DNA of 64,000 bases from JAFAMS01 sp049520515 (GTDB lineage: Bacteria; Vulcanimicrobiota; Vulcanimicrobiia; Vulcanimicrobiales; Vulcanimicrobiaceae), in the NCBI GenBank assembly GCA_049520515.1, contig JBEKPS010000005.1, positions 124,001 through 188,000 of the forward strand, in the 5' to 3' direction. The notes beneath the pieces were generated by a model, which worked only from the letters and a program-made list of their open reading frames with translations, made no database searches and was not told the DNA's origin. Shown piece by piece: positions 45,138 through 54,330 of the stretch (position 1 is its first letter; the number at the start of each line of letters is the position of its first letter). The position numbers and the translations under genes were made by a program.

Positions 45138-46828
45138 CGCTCGCTCATGGCCCCTGAGACGACGATCGATCCCGGTCCGCGGTGCACTTCGCTCACCAGC
45201 GCGTTCGGATCCAGAATCAACGCGATCGAACCGTCGCCAAGGATCGTACCGCCGGCGATCCCAGAGATCGGTCCAACTAATTCCGAAAGGGGCTTCACAA
45301 CGATCTCCTGATCCCCGACGAACTCGTCCACGATCAGGCCGACTTCACGGTTGGCCGCACGCAGCACCACCACAAGTACCGTCTCGGTTTCACCGGGAAG
45401 ATCGATAAGCTCGAAAAACTCGGCACCGCGAATAATCGGCAAGAGACGGCCGCGATGGAGAATTGTCTCGCCGCTTTCGCTGCGAGCAATCTGCGTCGAT
45501 TCGAGCCGTAACGACTCGCTCACCGCATCGAGCGGAATCGCGTAGAGCTCGCCGGCGATGCGCACCAGCAGCGCTCCCAAAATCGCAAGCGTTAGAGGCA
45601 GCCGGATCGTAAACGTCGTGCCCACGCCCGGTCTCGACGCAACTTCGAGCGTCCCCGAAAGGCGCCCGATCGCGCGTCGCACGACATCCATTCCGACACC
45701 GCGTCCGGAGAGCTCGCTTACGCTGCGTGCCGTCGAGAAGCCGGGGACGAAGAGCAATTCCAAAAGTTCGCGCTCGGTTTGCTGCTCGTCCGCGCGAATC
45801 AAGCCGAGTGCAATCCCCCGCTCTCGCACACGCTCCAAATCGATGCCACCGCCGTCATCGCGAATCTGCACGACGACGCTATTCCCTTCGTGAGCGGCGC
45901 GCAGCACGATCTTTCCGGCCGGGTCCTTCGCGCATTCGCGCCGTCGCTTCGGGGATTCAATCCCGTGGTCGACGCAATTCCGTACGAGATGCATGAGCGG
46001 TTCGCCGATCTCATCGACGATCGTCTTGTCGAGATCCGTTTCGGCGCCTTCGATCGTAAGCTCGATCTCTTTTCCGTGCGATTTCGCGAGATCGCGCACG
46101 ACGCGCGGAAAACGCTCGAAGACACCCGCAATACGCACCAGGCGCGAGTGCATGACGGCTTCCTGAAGATCGGTGCTCGTGCGCGCCAAGAGCGCTGCCG
46201 CCGTGTTGAGCTCGGCAATCAGTTTGGCCGGATCGTGCGCCTCGCCGCGGGTTAGCAGCGTAGTGATCTGCGCGATGCGGTTCTTCGTGATGACCAGCTC
46301 ACCGACCAAGTCGAGCAACACGTCGAGACGCGCGATGTCGACCCGAATCGTCCGGGGACGCGCTTTGCCGGCGCTGGCCGTACCGGGTGAGATCTGCTGC
46401 GCTTCTTCACCATCCGAGCGCGAGTGACGCAGGACGATCGTCTCGAGACGTTCCGCGAAACCCACGCTGCTCGGCTGCGGCGCACCATCGATGCCCGAAC
46501 GAATGAGCTCCGTGAGAAGATCGCGGCCTTCGAACAAGATTTCGATGAGAACGCTCGAGAGCGGAAGGCTGCCATTGCGCAAGAGGTCGCAGACGTTTTC
46601 GAGCTTGTGCGAAAACGCTGAGACCTCGTGAAGCTCGAGCATTCCGGCGCTGCCTTTGATCGTGTGCAGGGCGCGGAAGAGCGAGTTGATCGACTCGGGA
46701 TCGGTACCCGACGACGCGGCAAGCGGTTCTAGTCTGAGCAGATCGGCGTCGATCTGCTGCAGCAGCTCGTCCGATTCGTCTTTGAAGTATCGGAGGAGCT
46801 CGGCTCTATCGAACGGCTCTTCGTTCAC
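45134..46828 (-). CDS. cheA: Chemotaxis histidine kinase CheA lacking a P2 domain
   Basis: 564 residues from GTG 46828. P1 Hpt domain with phospho-acceptor His55 ('FRALHTIKGSAGML'); P3 dimerisation starting near 'VDIARLDVLLDLVGELVITK'; P4 ATP-binding domain with N box 'HLVRNCVDHGIESPK', G1 'IRDDGGGIDLE' and G2 'GRGVGMDVVRRAI'; P5 CheW-like domain to the end. Only about 40 residues separate P1 from P3, so the CheY-docking P2 domain of E. coli CheA is missing. It overlaps cheC upstream and cheW downstream by 4 bases each. Confidence 0.95.
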   Translation of the reverse strand: MNEEPFDRAELLRYFKDESDELLQQIDADLLRLEPLAASSGTDPESINSLFRALHTIKGSAGMLELHEVSAFSHKLENVCDLLRNGSLPLSSVLIEILFEGRDLLTELIRSGIDGAPQPSSVGFAERLETIVLRHSRSDGEEAQQISPGTASAGKARPRTIRVDIARLDVLLDLVGELVITKNRIAQITTLLTRGEAHDPAKLIAELNTAAALLARTSTDLQEAVMHSRLVRIAGVFERFPRVVRDLAKSHGKEIELTIEGAETDLDKTIVDEIGEPLMHLVRNCVDHGIESPKRRRECAKDPAGKIVLRAAHEGNSVVVQIRDDGGGIDLERVRERGIALGLIRADEQQTERELLELLFVPGFSTARSVSELSGRGVGMDVVRRAIGRLSGTLEVASRPGVGTTFTIRLPLTLAILGALLVRIAGELYAIPLDAVSESLRLESTQIARSESGETILHRGRLLPIIRGAEFFELIDLPGETETVLVVVLRAANREVGLIVDEFVGDQEIVVKPLSELVGPISGIAGGTILGDGSIALILDPNALVSEVHRGPGSIVVSGAMSER

Positions 46829-47430
46829 CCGACGCCGAACGCAGCCAGGAGCGGTTCGAGCGAACCTGCTTCCGGAACGAAAACGAGATGACCGCAGATC
46901 TTGGAGCCGCGATCGAGAAACGTTGACTCGACGAAAAGCACGTCGCGCTGCGACGAGGTCGGCATCAGCGCCTCGAACGTCGCTTGCAACGAGCCGTACG
47001 AGATGACCGGCACCGATGGAATCATGTTCGTGCCGGTCAACTGAACGACCGCGCTGAGATACGATGATGCCACGATATTGGCAAGCTCTTTGAGCGTCGT
47101 CTCGACGACGGCATCGTAGAGTTGCAGATCACCGCCGACGCGCTTGAGGAACATCCCGACGAAATCGAGCGCGTCTTGATGGTCGAACATAACGACCAAG
47201 TGTCCCGGTATTCCACCGCGGACGTAGACGTGCAATACGGCGTACACACGTCTGTCAATGACGCGCGAATAGACATCGCCGAAGCGAATAACCTCGGCTC
47301 GCGGCGCCTCCATTTTGATCGTAGTGTTCAGCAGCTGTGAGAGGGCTGTGGCTGCATGACCGGCTCCGATGTTCGCTACTTCCTTGAGCGCATCGATCTG
47401 CAGGTCAGTGAGCCGCAGCAAATCGCTCAC
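46825..47430 (-). CDS. cheC: CheC-family CheY-P phosphatase
   Basis: 201 residues. Both catalytic ExxN motifs are kept: Glu17/Asn20 ('DALKEVANIGAGHAATAL') and Glu115/Asn118 ('TTLKELANIVASSYLSAV'), so it should dephosphorylate CheY-P. CheC replaces the CheZ of enteric bacteria and often acts with CheD, which is not present here. It starts at GTG 47430, overlapping cheY by 4 bases. Confidence 0.92.
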   Translation of the reverse strand: MSDLLRLTDLQIDALKEVANIGAGHAATALSQLLNTTIKMEAPRAEVIRFGDVYSRVIDRRVYAVLHVYVRGGIPGHLVVMFDHQDALDFVGMFLKRVGGDLQLYDAVVETTLKELANIVASSYLSAVVQLTGTNMIPSVPVISYGSLQATFEALMPTSSQRDVLFVESTFLDRGSKICGHLVFVPEAGSLEPLLAAFGVG

Positions 47431-47804
47431 GCGTCTGCGCCGTCCACCAACTTGCCGATCACTTCAAGAATCTCAGCCGGACGGAACGGCTTGGTAAGCC
47501 GCGTACTCGCGCCGGCGTCGAGCGCCTCTTTGAGCAACGCCTCTTGCCCCATCGACGTACACATGACGATCTTCGCATCGGGGTCCTCGGCGATGATTTG
47601 CTTCACGGCACCGATTCCGTCGATGCCCGGCATCACCATGTCCATCGTAACGACGTCGGGACGCAACGCCTTGTATTTCTCGACGGCATCCGCGCCGTTC
47701 TGCGCTTCGCCGACGACGTCGTAGCCATTCTTGGAAAGAATGTCTTTGATCATCATTCGCATGACGACGGCGTCGTCGACGACGAGAACACGCTTCTTGC
47801 TCAC
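47427..47804 (-). CDS. cheY: Chemotaxis response regulator CheY
   Basis: 125 residues forming a single receiver domain. Acid pocket Asp10/Asp11 ('VLVVDDAVVM'), phospho-acceptor Asp55 ('VVTMDMVMPG'), Thr83 ('VMCTSMGQ') and Lys105 ('RLTKPFRP') are all present. Phosphorylated by CheA, it should bind the FliM/FliY switch to alter rotation. The start is GTG 47804, overlapping the flhA stop in GTGA. Confidence 0.95.
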   Translation of the reverse strand: MSKKRVLVVDDAVVMRMMIKDILSKNGYDVVGEAQNGADAVEKYKALRPDVVTMDMVMPGIDGIGAVKQIIAEDPDAKIVMCTSMGQEALLKEALDAGASTRLTKPFRPAEILEVIGKLVDGADA

Positions 47805-49960
47805 GTCGCGACGGGTTCCGGTTCATCGACCGTCGAGATTTGTCCGATCGATTCGACCCGCAGACCCGGCGCGATCTCAGAATACGAAAGCACGACGAGC
47901 GAGGGCGCTGCCCGTTCTGTGAGGCGCTTGAGAGCGAGGCGAATCGTCGGCGAGCACAAGACGATCGGATGCAAACCGGCGGCCTGGGCGGCCTGAATTT
48001 GCCTCGTAAGCGACGTGTAGATTTTCGCAACGGTTTGCGGATCCAGCAACGCGTAGGCGTCTTCGCCGCGGCGCACTGCCTCGCCGAGCAGCGTCTCGAG
48101 ACGCGGATCGACGGTGATGACCGAAAGCAAGCCATCTTCGGAGTATTCGGCGCAGATGTGCCGCGCGAGTGCTACACGTACACGCTCCGTGAGGTAGTCG
48201 ATATCCTTGCTTTGGCGCGCACCGTCCGCAAGCGATTCCAGAATCAAGAGCAGGTTGCGAATCGGAATTCGCTCGCGCAAGAGATTCTGCAGGACGCGTT
48301 GGACTTCGCCGACCGTCAGCAAGTTGGGGATGAGCTCTTCGATGACAACCGGGTAGTGCTGCTTGACGTTGTCGAGCAGCGAGCTCGTCTCTTGGCGTCC
48401 GAGCAGATCCGGCGCATGCGACTTGATGATTTCGGTGAGATGCGTTGCGATGACGCTGGTCGGATCGATGACGGTGTATCCCGCCATCTCGGCGTCGCCG
48501 CGGCCGCTTTCCGGAATCCAGAGTGCCGGCAAGTTGAACGCAGGTTCCGTCGTCGGGATACCTTCGATCGGCTGCGTCGCCGTACCGGGATTCATCGCGA
48601 GCAGACGGCTGACCATGACTTCCGCGCGCGCGACTTCCAAGCCGTAGATCTTGATCACGTACGTTGACGGCTTCAACTGCAGATTGTCACGAACGCGAAT
48701 CGGTGGCACGACGATGCCGAGCTCGCGTGCAGCGTGACGGCGAATCATCGTAATCCGCTCCAGCAAGTCGCCGCCTTGCGCTACGTCGACGAGCGGGATA
48801 AGACCGAAGCCGATTTCCAGCTCCATCGGATCGTACGAAAGCAGCGGGACGACCGATTCCGCCGGTTTGACGGCCGGCTGTGCCGTGACGCCGGGCTGCA
48901 CGCCCGGTGCATTCGGGCCGCCGGCAAGTGCCGGAATACTGCCGTCGGCGGCTCGCGGAAGCAAACCCTTCCTCTGAAGGTCGCGCTGACGCAAGAAGAT
49001 CACGAACATGACGGCGGCCATCAGGAACATCCAGAGCGGCGGCAGACCAGCGAAACCGAAGACGATCAAAAGCACCGACGTGATCGCAATCGCGCGCGGC
49101 TCTTGGATGATTTGGCGCGTCAGCTCGTTGCCGAAGTTCATCTCCGAGGCTGCGCGCGTCACGATGATACCGGTTGCGGTCGACATCAACAACGCCGGGA
49201 TCTGGGTGACGATACCTTCACCGACGGTCAGCAGCGTGAAGCGTTGCAGCGCTTGAACGAGCGTCATGCCCTGCTGCAAGATTCCGACGACGAAGCCGCC
49301 GATGATGTTGACGAACACGATGATGACGGCGGCAACCGCGTCGCCGCGGACGAACTTCGATGCGCCGTCCATGGCGCCGTAGAAGTCGGCTGAACGTTGA
49401 ATGTCTTTGCGGCGCTGCCGCGCATCGGCTTCCGTGATCAGACCGGCGTTCAAGTCGGCGTCGATGGCAAGCTGTTTACCAGGCATTGCGTCCAACGTGA
49501 AGCGAGCCGCGACTTCCGCGACGCGCCCTGCACCGCTAGTGATGACGACGAACTGAATGATGATAAGAATCGCAAAGATGATGATGCCGACGGCATAGTT
49601 GCCGCCGACGACGACGTTACCGAACGCCTCGATGACACGACCGGCATAGCCATGCAGCAGAATCAAACGCGTTCCGCTGATGTTCAGCGACAGACGGAAC
49701 AACGTGATGATGAGCAGCAATGTCGGAAAGACACTGAAGCTCAGCGCGTTCTCGGTATAGAGCGTCGTGAGCAGGATCAACACCGCCGCCGTGATGTTCA
49801 GCGTAAGCAGAAGGTCGAGCAGCTCCGGAGGAATCGGAATGATCATCAGGCCGATGATCAAAACCACTGCCGCCGCAATCCACATATTCGACGACTGGGC
49901 GACCCGGTCGATGACGCTCTGACGGCCTGCCGCCGGGACGGGTGCTCGAGAAGCCGCCAT
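47801..49960 (-). CDS. flhA: Flagellar type III export protein FlhA
   Basis: 719 residues. Eight transmembrane helices fill the first ~330 residues, with the FHIPEP signature region 'VVITSGAGRVAEVAARFTLD' and 'AMPGKQLAIDADLNAGLITE'. The cytoplasmic domain follows after a Pro/Ala-rich linker (~330-370) and forms the nonameric ring that receives chaperone-substrate complexes. It is the core export-gate protein with FlhB and FliPQR. It lies 20 bases downstream of flhB. Confidence 0.97.
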   Translation of the reverse strand: MAASRAPVPAAGRQSVIDRVAQSSNMWIAAAVVLIIGLMIIPIPPELLDLLLTLNITAAVLILLTTLYTENALSFSVFPTLLLIITLFRLSLNISGTRLILLHGYAGRVIEAFGNVVVGGNYAVGIIIFAILIIIQFVVITSGAGRVAEVAARFTLDAMPGKQLAIDADLNAGLITEADARQRRKDIQRSADFYGAMDGASKFVRGDAVAAVIIVFVNIIGGFVVGILQQGMTLVQALQRFTLLTVGEGIVTQIPALLMSTATGIIVTRAASEMNFGNELTRQIIQEPRAIAITSVLLIVFGFAGLPPLWMFLMAAVMFVIFLRQRDLQRKGLLPRAADGSIPALAGGPNAPGVQPGVTAQPAVKPAESVVPLLSYDPMELEIGFGLIPLVDVAQGGDLLERITMIRRHAARELGIVVPPIRVRDNLQLKPSTYVIKIYGLEVARAEVMVSRLLAMNPGTATQPIEGIPTTEPAFNLPALWIPESGRGDAEMAGYTVIDPTSVIATHLTEIIKSHAPDLLGRQETSSLLDNVKQHYPVVIEELIPNLLTVGEVQRVLQNLLRERIPIRNLLLILESLADGARQSKDIDYLTERVRVALARHICAEYSEDGLLSVITVDPRLETLLGEAVRRGEDAYALLDPQTVAKIYTSLTRQIQAAQAAGLHPIVLCSPTIRLALKRLTERAAPSLVVLSYSEIAPGLRVESIGQISTVDEPEPVAT

Positions 49961-49980
49961 TTAGTATCGTTCCTTCCGCA

Positions 49981-51048
49981 TTACGCGATGGTCTTCCGTT
50001 TGAGACGGTACACGAACGCAATCACTTGCGCCGTCGCAGCATACAGCTCCGACGGAACGGGGTGATCGAGCTCGACCTTGTAGTAGAGCGTGCGCGCCAA
50101 CGGCGCGTTCTCGACAATCGGGACGTTGTGTTGTTTAGCCAGCTCGCGGATGCGGCGCGCCATCAGATCGGCGCCCTTTGCCGTGAGAACCGGCGCTTCC
50201 ATCGCGATCTCGTCCCACTCCAGTGCGCACGCAAAGTGCGTCGGGTTGGTGACGATGACGGTCGCCTTTGGAACTGCCGTCATCATGCGCTTGCGTGCTG
50301 CCATACGCGCACGGTTCTTGACGGCTTGTTTTGCTTCCGGAGCGCCTTCGGACGAACGCTGCTCGTCTTTGACTTCGGCCTTGCTCATCTTCATCGAATC
50401 TGCGTACTGCCAACGCTGATACGCCAAGTCGAGCAGCGCCATCGCGAGCAAGAATAATGCGAACCGCAACGCGATCGTATAGATCAGCCCTTCGATGACG
50501 ATAATCCAGTCATGCGGCGAATTGCGGGCAGTATTGTAGAGCGTGGCCATCTGACCGTGCACGGCCATGAAGACGATACATATGACGGCGAAGAGCTTGA
50601 TTAACTGCTTCGCGAGCGAAATGGCAGTTTGCTTCGAGAATAGGATGTTCTGGAGTCCGTTGATCGGATTGAGTTTTGAGAATTTCGGCTTGATGCTGCC
50701 GAGGGCGAATAGGAAGCCGAACTGCGCCACGTTTGCCAGGTACCCGACGAGGAGCGCTAAGCAAAAGATCGTGATCAGCAGCGGCGTCAACGGAGCGAAG
50801 CCGACGCGAAAGTAACTCCACGCGGAAAAAATGTTAATCGGTTGATGCGTGCCGATATGCGTGAAGCTGTCCTGCATCAGGCTATAGATATGGTTGAGCC
50901 AAGTCGTGAAGCCGAAGTGCAAGATCACGACAGCCAAGATGAAAACCAGCGCCGGTGCGACCTCGACCGACTTTGCCACGCGCCCCGACGAACGGGCTTG
51001 GCTCAACCGTTTGGGAGTAGCTTTTTCGGTTTGTTCCGGTCTCGCCAT
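49981..51048 (-). CDS. flhB: Flagellar type III export switch protein FlhB
   Basis: 355 residues. The N terminus 'EQTEKATPKRLSQARSSGRV' is typical, followed by four transmembrane helices and a cytoplasmic domain with the autocleavage site NPTH ('VIVTNPTHFACALEWDE'). Self-cleavage between Asn and Pro switches export from hook to filament proteins, in concert with FliK. It starts 7 bases after fliR ends. Confidence 0.96.
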   Translation of the reverse strand: MARPEQTEKATPKRLSQARSSGRVAKSVEVAPALVFILAVVILHFGFTTWLNHIYSLMQDSFTHIGTHQPINIFSAWSYFRVGFAPLTPLLITIFCLALLVGYLANVAQFGFLFALGSIKPKFSKLNPINGLQNILFSKQTAISLAKQLIKLFAVICIVFMAVHGQMATLYNTARNSPHDWIIVIEGLIYTIALRFALFLLAMALLDLAYQRWQYADSMKMSKAEVKDEQRSSEGAPEAKQAVKNRARMAARKRMMTAVPKATVIVTNPTHFACALEWDEIAMEAPVLTAKGADLMARRIRELAKQHNVPIVENAPLARTLYYKVELDHPVPSELYAATAQVIAFVYRLKRKTIA

Positions 51049-51055
51049 CTACGTA

Positions 51056-51838
51056 CTAAGCCGGCGCCAAGCTGCGCATCAGCGTATCGAGCTGACGCGG
51101 CACTTCGTTGAACAGTTGAGGCAGAGCGTAACCGAGGAGCGGCATGCAAATGATCAGCAAGACCAGGCCCACCGTGATTTGAATCGGAAAACCGACGACG
51201 AAGATGTTCATCTGCGGCGCAACACGCGCAAGGAACGCGAGCGTGATGTTGATCAGGAAGAGCGTGATCGCCGCCGGGGCAGCGGTCTGGAAGATTATGA
51301 GCAGCGCTTGCGTGAAAAAGAGAATGACTGAATCCTGTGTGCCCTGCGATATCGTCGCCCACGGCAGCGGCAAGAGATTGAACGATCCAGCTATGCCCTG
51401 GAAATACAGCAGATGCGCGTTCGTAATGAGAAAGAGCAGCGTGGCTAGGGCCAGCTGAAGCTCACCGATGATCGTCACCTGCTGTTGCGTCGTCGGATTG
51501 AGAATGTTGGCGACGGCGAATCCGATTTGTATGTCCAGAATCTCACCGGCGAACTGGACGCCCATGAAAACCAGCTGCGTGACGAAACCGAAGAGCGCGC
51601 CGATGATAAATTGACAAAGTAGCCCGACCAGAAGACCGTCGAGATCGAGCGCTTCGTGCATCGGGTGCACGGCCGGATAAAGCACCAAGGCGAAAATCAC
51701 GCCCAGCGAAACGCGAATAAGCGCTGGAATGGAGGCAGTACCGAAGATCGGCATGATCATGAGCATGGTCGAACACCGCATCCATATGAGGAAGAACGTC
51801 TCAAGCTGGATGGTGTGTAGGCCAAAAAGATTAATCAA
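51056..51838 (-). CDS. fliR: Flagellar export gate protein FliR
   Basis: 260 residues with about six hydrophobic helices and the family pattern 'FFLIWMRCSTMLMIMPIFGT' and 'GVQFAGEILDIQIGFAVANI'. It is one subunit of the FliP5Q4R1 gate. It starts at TTG 51838; the GAGGA ribosome-binding sequence sits inside a small CGCG-AGGATTAG-CGCG hairpin about 12 bases upstream, so translation could be restrained. Unlike its neighbours it is separated from fliQ by 117 bases. Confidence 0.94.
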   Translation of the reverse strand: MINLFGLHTIQLETFFLIWMRCSTMLMIMPIFGTASIPALIRVSLGVIFALVLYPAVHPMHEALDLDGLLVGLLCQFIIGALFGFVTQLVFMGVQFAGEILDIQIGFAVANILNPTTQQQVTIIGELQLALATLLFLITNAHLLYFQGIAGSFNLLPLPWATISQGTQDSVILFFTQALLIIFQTAAPAAITLFLINITLAFLARVAPQMNIFVVGFPIQITVGLVLLIICMPLLGYALPQLFNEVPRQLDTLMRSLAPA

Positions 51839-51955
51839 GCCGCGCTAATCCTCGCGGTGGCATCACCCTGGAATTAGGCCATCCGGCATCCCGCTGCCTC
51901 GTGGGATAGGGTCGCCTAGCGTTAATTTTAGGCAAGCTGGGGCGCGTGACCCAGA
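51839..51955 (-). promoter_or_regulatory. Structured 117-base gap between fliQ and fliR
   Basis: On the minus strand this gap can form successive hairpins: GCCTA/TAGGC (loop AAATTAACGC), ATCCC/GGGAT (loop ACGAGGCAGC), GCC-GGAT-GGC, and CGCG-AGGATTAG-CGCG over the fliR ribosome-binding site. In a cluster where most gaps are under 30 bases, this suggests a structured leader or attenuator. It does not match the c-di-GMP-I riboswitch pattern, and I cannot name a known class. No good promoter is seen. Confidence 0.4.
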
Positions 51956-52225
51956 TCACCTCACGAGGCTGGGGATCATCAGGATAACGCGGCGCATGAA
52001 GTCCGTAACCACGGCCAGCATGAACGGGCCGAAGAAAAGCAGGGTCAGACCCACGACCAGGATTTTGGGGATGAAAGCCAGGGTCGGCTCCTGGACCTGT
52101 GTGACCGCCTGCAGCAGCGAGATCGTGAGGCCGGTGATGAGCCCCAGGACGAGCGCCGGCGCGCAGATGATCATGGTGACGAGCAGTGCATCCCGCCCAA
52201 GGGTCATCGCATCCGCGAAATTCAT
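51956..52225 (-). CDS. fliQ: Flagellar export gate protein FliQ
   Basis: 89 residues with two transmembrane helices. 'DALLVTMIICAPALVLGLIT', 'TGLTISLLQAVTQVQEPTLA' and 'FIPKILVVGLTLLFFGPFM' are the FliQ pattern. Four copies assemble in the export gate with FliP and FliR. The ATG overlaps the fliP stop by 4 bases. Confidence 0.95.
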   Translation of the reverse strand: MNFADAMTLGRDALLVTMIICAPALVLGLITGLTISLLQAVTQVQEPTLAFIPKILVVGLTLLFFGPFMLAVVTDFMRRVILMIPSLVR

Positions 52226-53010
52226 GTATGGAAGCTCGCGAACAGCGCCTGAATCGTCAGGTTCCAGCCGTCGACCAACAAGAATACCAATATCTTAAAG
52301 GGCAACGAGATCGTGATCGGCGGGATCATCATCATGCCCATTGAGAGCAAGATCGAGGCGACCGCCATGTCGATCACGATAAACGGGATGTAGATTGCAA
52401 AGCCGATCTCAAATGCCGTCTTGAGCTCGCTGATCACGAAGGCCGGGATCAGTAAATACGTCGGGACATCCGCTTGCTTCGCGGGCCGCGGGTCCTTGGA
52501 GATCGTGTAGAATAGCGCGATGTCTTTCTCGCGCGTTTGCTTGAACATGAACGCCCGCAGCGGTACTTGAGCCCTATCGAACGCCACTGCTTGGCTGATC
52601 TTGTTTGATAAATACGGCTGCAAGGCGTTCTTGTTGATGTCGACACCGACCGGACGCATGATGAAAAACGTCAGCAACAGCGCAAGGCCAACGAGGACTT
52701 GCGTCGGCGGTACGGTGGTCGTTCCCATTGCCGTTCGAATGAACGAGAGGACGATGATGATGCGCGTGAACGATGTGACCAGAACGAGGAGCGACGGCGC
52801 GAGCGCCAAGACCGTCAGCAACAGCAAAATCTGCAGCGACTGCGCGACTTGCGCCGGCTTGGTCGCGGGCGTTATGCCGACGTTTATCTGCGGAATCGGA
52901 ACGCTGGGGTTGCTCGGGCCGGGGACATTCTGCGCGGCCGCCGGATGCGCCGCGATTGCAACCAGAATCAGGACGAGAGCGGGCCACAAAATATAAAGGA
53001 GACGTCTCAT
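52222..53010 (-). CDS. fliP: Flagellar export gate protein FliP
   Basis: 262 residues. A cleavable signal peptide ('ILWPALVLILVAIAAHPAAA') is present, as in E. coli FliP. The family core follows: 'LVLVTSFTRIIIVLSFIRTA', 'LTFFIMRPVGVDINKNALQP' and 'IGFAIYIPFIVIDMAVASIL'. FliP is the main subunit of the export gate in the MS ring. It overlaps fliO upstream and fliQ downstream by 4 bases each. Confidence 0.96.
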   Translation of the reverse strand: MRRLLYILWPALVLILVAIAAHPAAAQNVPGPSNPSVPIPQINVGITPATKPAQVAQSLQILLLLTVLALAPSLLVLVTSFTRIIIVLSFIRTAMGTTTVPPTQVLVGLALLLTFFIMRPVGVDINKNALQPYLSNKISQAVAFDRAQVPLRAFMFKQTREKDIALFYTISKDPRPAKQADVPTYLLIPAFVISELKTAFEIGFAIYIPFIVIDMAVASILLSMGMMMIPPITISLPFKILVFLLVDGWNLTIQALFASFHT

Positions 53011-53351
53011 TTTCGCCGCTTAAAGAGCGCACCGATGCGCTGTGATTGGACTGCAACTGCTTGACGTTGCGCTTCGACGAACGGTTCGATCTCCTGCGCC
53101 GGAAGCTCCGTGATCAACGCGACGTGTCCATTGCTGGCGCCAACGAGGTAGAAACGGTTTGCGACCTTCACAACGTGTACCGCGGTGTTCTGCGAAAGGA
53201 ACGTTGATTCGATCACGACCGAGAGACGCGAACGCCCGAGCGTCAACAAGCGCCCTTGTGAGAGCAGACGTAAAAGCCAAAACATGCCGTAGAGCAGCAA
53301 CGCGACGATGGCGAGCGCTGTAATAGCCCGAATCCAAACGGTCAATTCCAT
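53007..53351 (-). CDS. fliO: Flagellar biosynthesis protein FliO
   Basis: 114 residues: one N-terminal transmembrane helix ('ALAIVALLLYGMFWLLRLLS') and a small cytoplasmic beta domain ('LSVVIESTFLSQNTAVHVVK', 'YLVGASNGHVALITEL'). FliO helps assemble the FliP gate. Sequence conservation in the family is low; the call rests on size, topology and its place directly before fliP. Confidence 0.85.
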   Translation of the reverse strand: MELTVWIRAITALAIVALLLYGMFWLLRLLSQGRLLTLGRSRLSVVIESTFLSQNTAVHVVKVANRFYLVGASNGHVALITELPAQEIEPFVEAQRQAVAVQSQRIGALFKRRK

Positions 53352-53376
53352 TTAAAACGGCGCTACGGCCCGAGGC

Positions 53377-54330
53377 CTAGGCGCGTTCGTGTTGCAGCGG
53401 GTTGAGTTCGCTGATCTTTACAGCGTACTTGTCATCGACGACGACAACCTCGCCGCGGGCAATCAAAATATTGTTTACGAACAGGTCGATCGGATCTGCC
53501 GAGAGCTTGTCGAGCTCGAACACGCTACCGGCTTGCATCGCAACGACATCGCGCAACGCGAGGTTTGTTTGCCCTAGAACAGCGCTGATCTGCAGCGGGA
53601 TGTCGTGAACCAGGTCGAGATTCGAGTGGCCGGGCGCAGCGGTCGTAACGCCGGTCGGCGCCATATTCGCGAATTGCGCGGGCTTGGCGGGATTGGTCGG
53701 TGTCTGGCGTCGCGGGGGCTCGGCAGCAGCTGCGGCCGCAGCCGGCGTCGCGCTAGCGCGAGATACCTGTGGGGGCGGCGGTGCGGCGGTCGGTGCAGAG
53801 GATGGCCGATCCGCGGCTCCCAGCTTCGAGAGCGCGACCCCGTCGAAATCGACTTGAACGGCAACCGGAAACTCACCGGTAATCTCGAGCTCGGCCTCGT
53901 ACGTCGTGAATGGCGGTGGCGGGAAGCTCCCGGTTTCGCCGACCACTCCCGAAACGATACCTTCGGTCGATGAGCCGAGCGCTTGAGCCAGATGCTCGCC
54001 CATGGCGCTCGAAATCTGAGCGACTGTCTCCGCGACGATCGAAAGCTGCATCGCGTCCATTTCACCGCCGGGTTCGGCCCCGACCATGAGCGCGACGATC
54101 TTGGCCAAATCGGCCTTGGGATAACGGCAAATGAACCCGGCGCCCAGCGACGGCATATCGGTCTTGGTGGCGACCCAATCTTCCTCGACGCGCAGCGACG
54201 ATTCGCTCACGGATGACGAAGTCGCGCCGGCGGTGACCTCTCGATCGACGAGCGCCGAAAGGACCTGTGCGGCCGACGCCATCATGTCGCCGGCGATCGC
54301 GTCGAGCTGCCCGTCGGGCATACTACTCAT
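53377..54330 (-). CDS. fliY: Flagellar switch protein FliY/FliN (CheC-like and SpoA domains)
   Basis: 317 residues. The first ~165 residues resemble a CheC-like domain ('QLSIVAETVAQISSAMGEHL'), but the catalytic ExxN is not well kept, so phosphatase activity is doubtful. A ~75-residue Pro/Ala-rich linker follows. The C terminus is a FliN SpoA domain ('DIPLQISAVLGQTNLALRDV', 'LFVNNILIARGEVVVVDDKY'). It forms the C-ring with FliM and FliG. Its start overlaps fliM by 8 bases. Confidence 0.9.
   Translation of the reverse strand: MSSMPDGQLDAIAGDMMASAAQVLSALVDREVTAGATSSSVSESSLRVEEDWVATKTDMPSLGAGFICRYPKADLAKIVALMVGAEPGGEMDAMQLSIVAETVAQISSAMGEHLAQALGSSTEGIVSGVVGETGSFPPPPFTTYEAELEITGEFPVAVQVDFDGVALSKLGAADRPSSAPTAAPPPPQVSRASATPAAAAAAAEPPRRQTPTNPAKPAQFANMAPTGVTTAAPGHSNLDLVHDIPLQISAVLGQTNLALRDVVAMQAGSVFELDKLSADPIDLFVNNILIARGEVVVVDDKYAVKISELNPLQHERA

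Noticed and set aside
51839..51955. c-di-GMP-I riboswitch in the fliQ-fliR gap
   Set aside because: The gap is structured, but the conserved GGGCAAACC and GGACGCAAAGCC elements of that class are absent on both strands.
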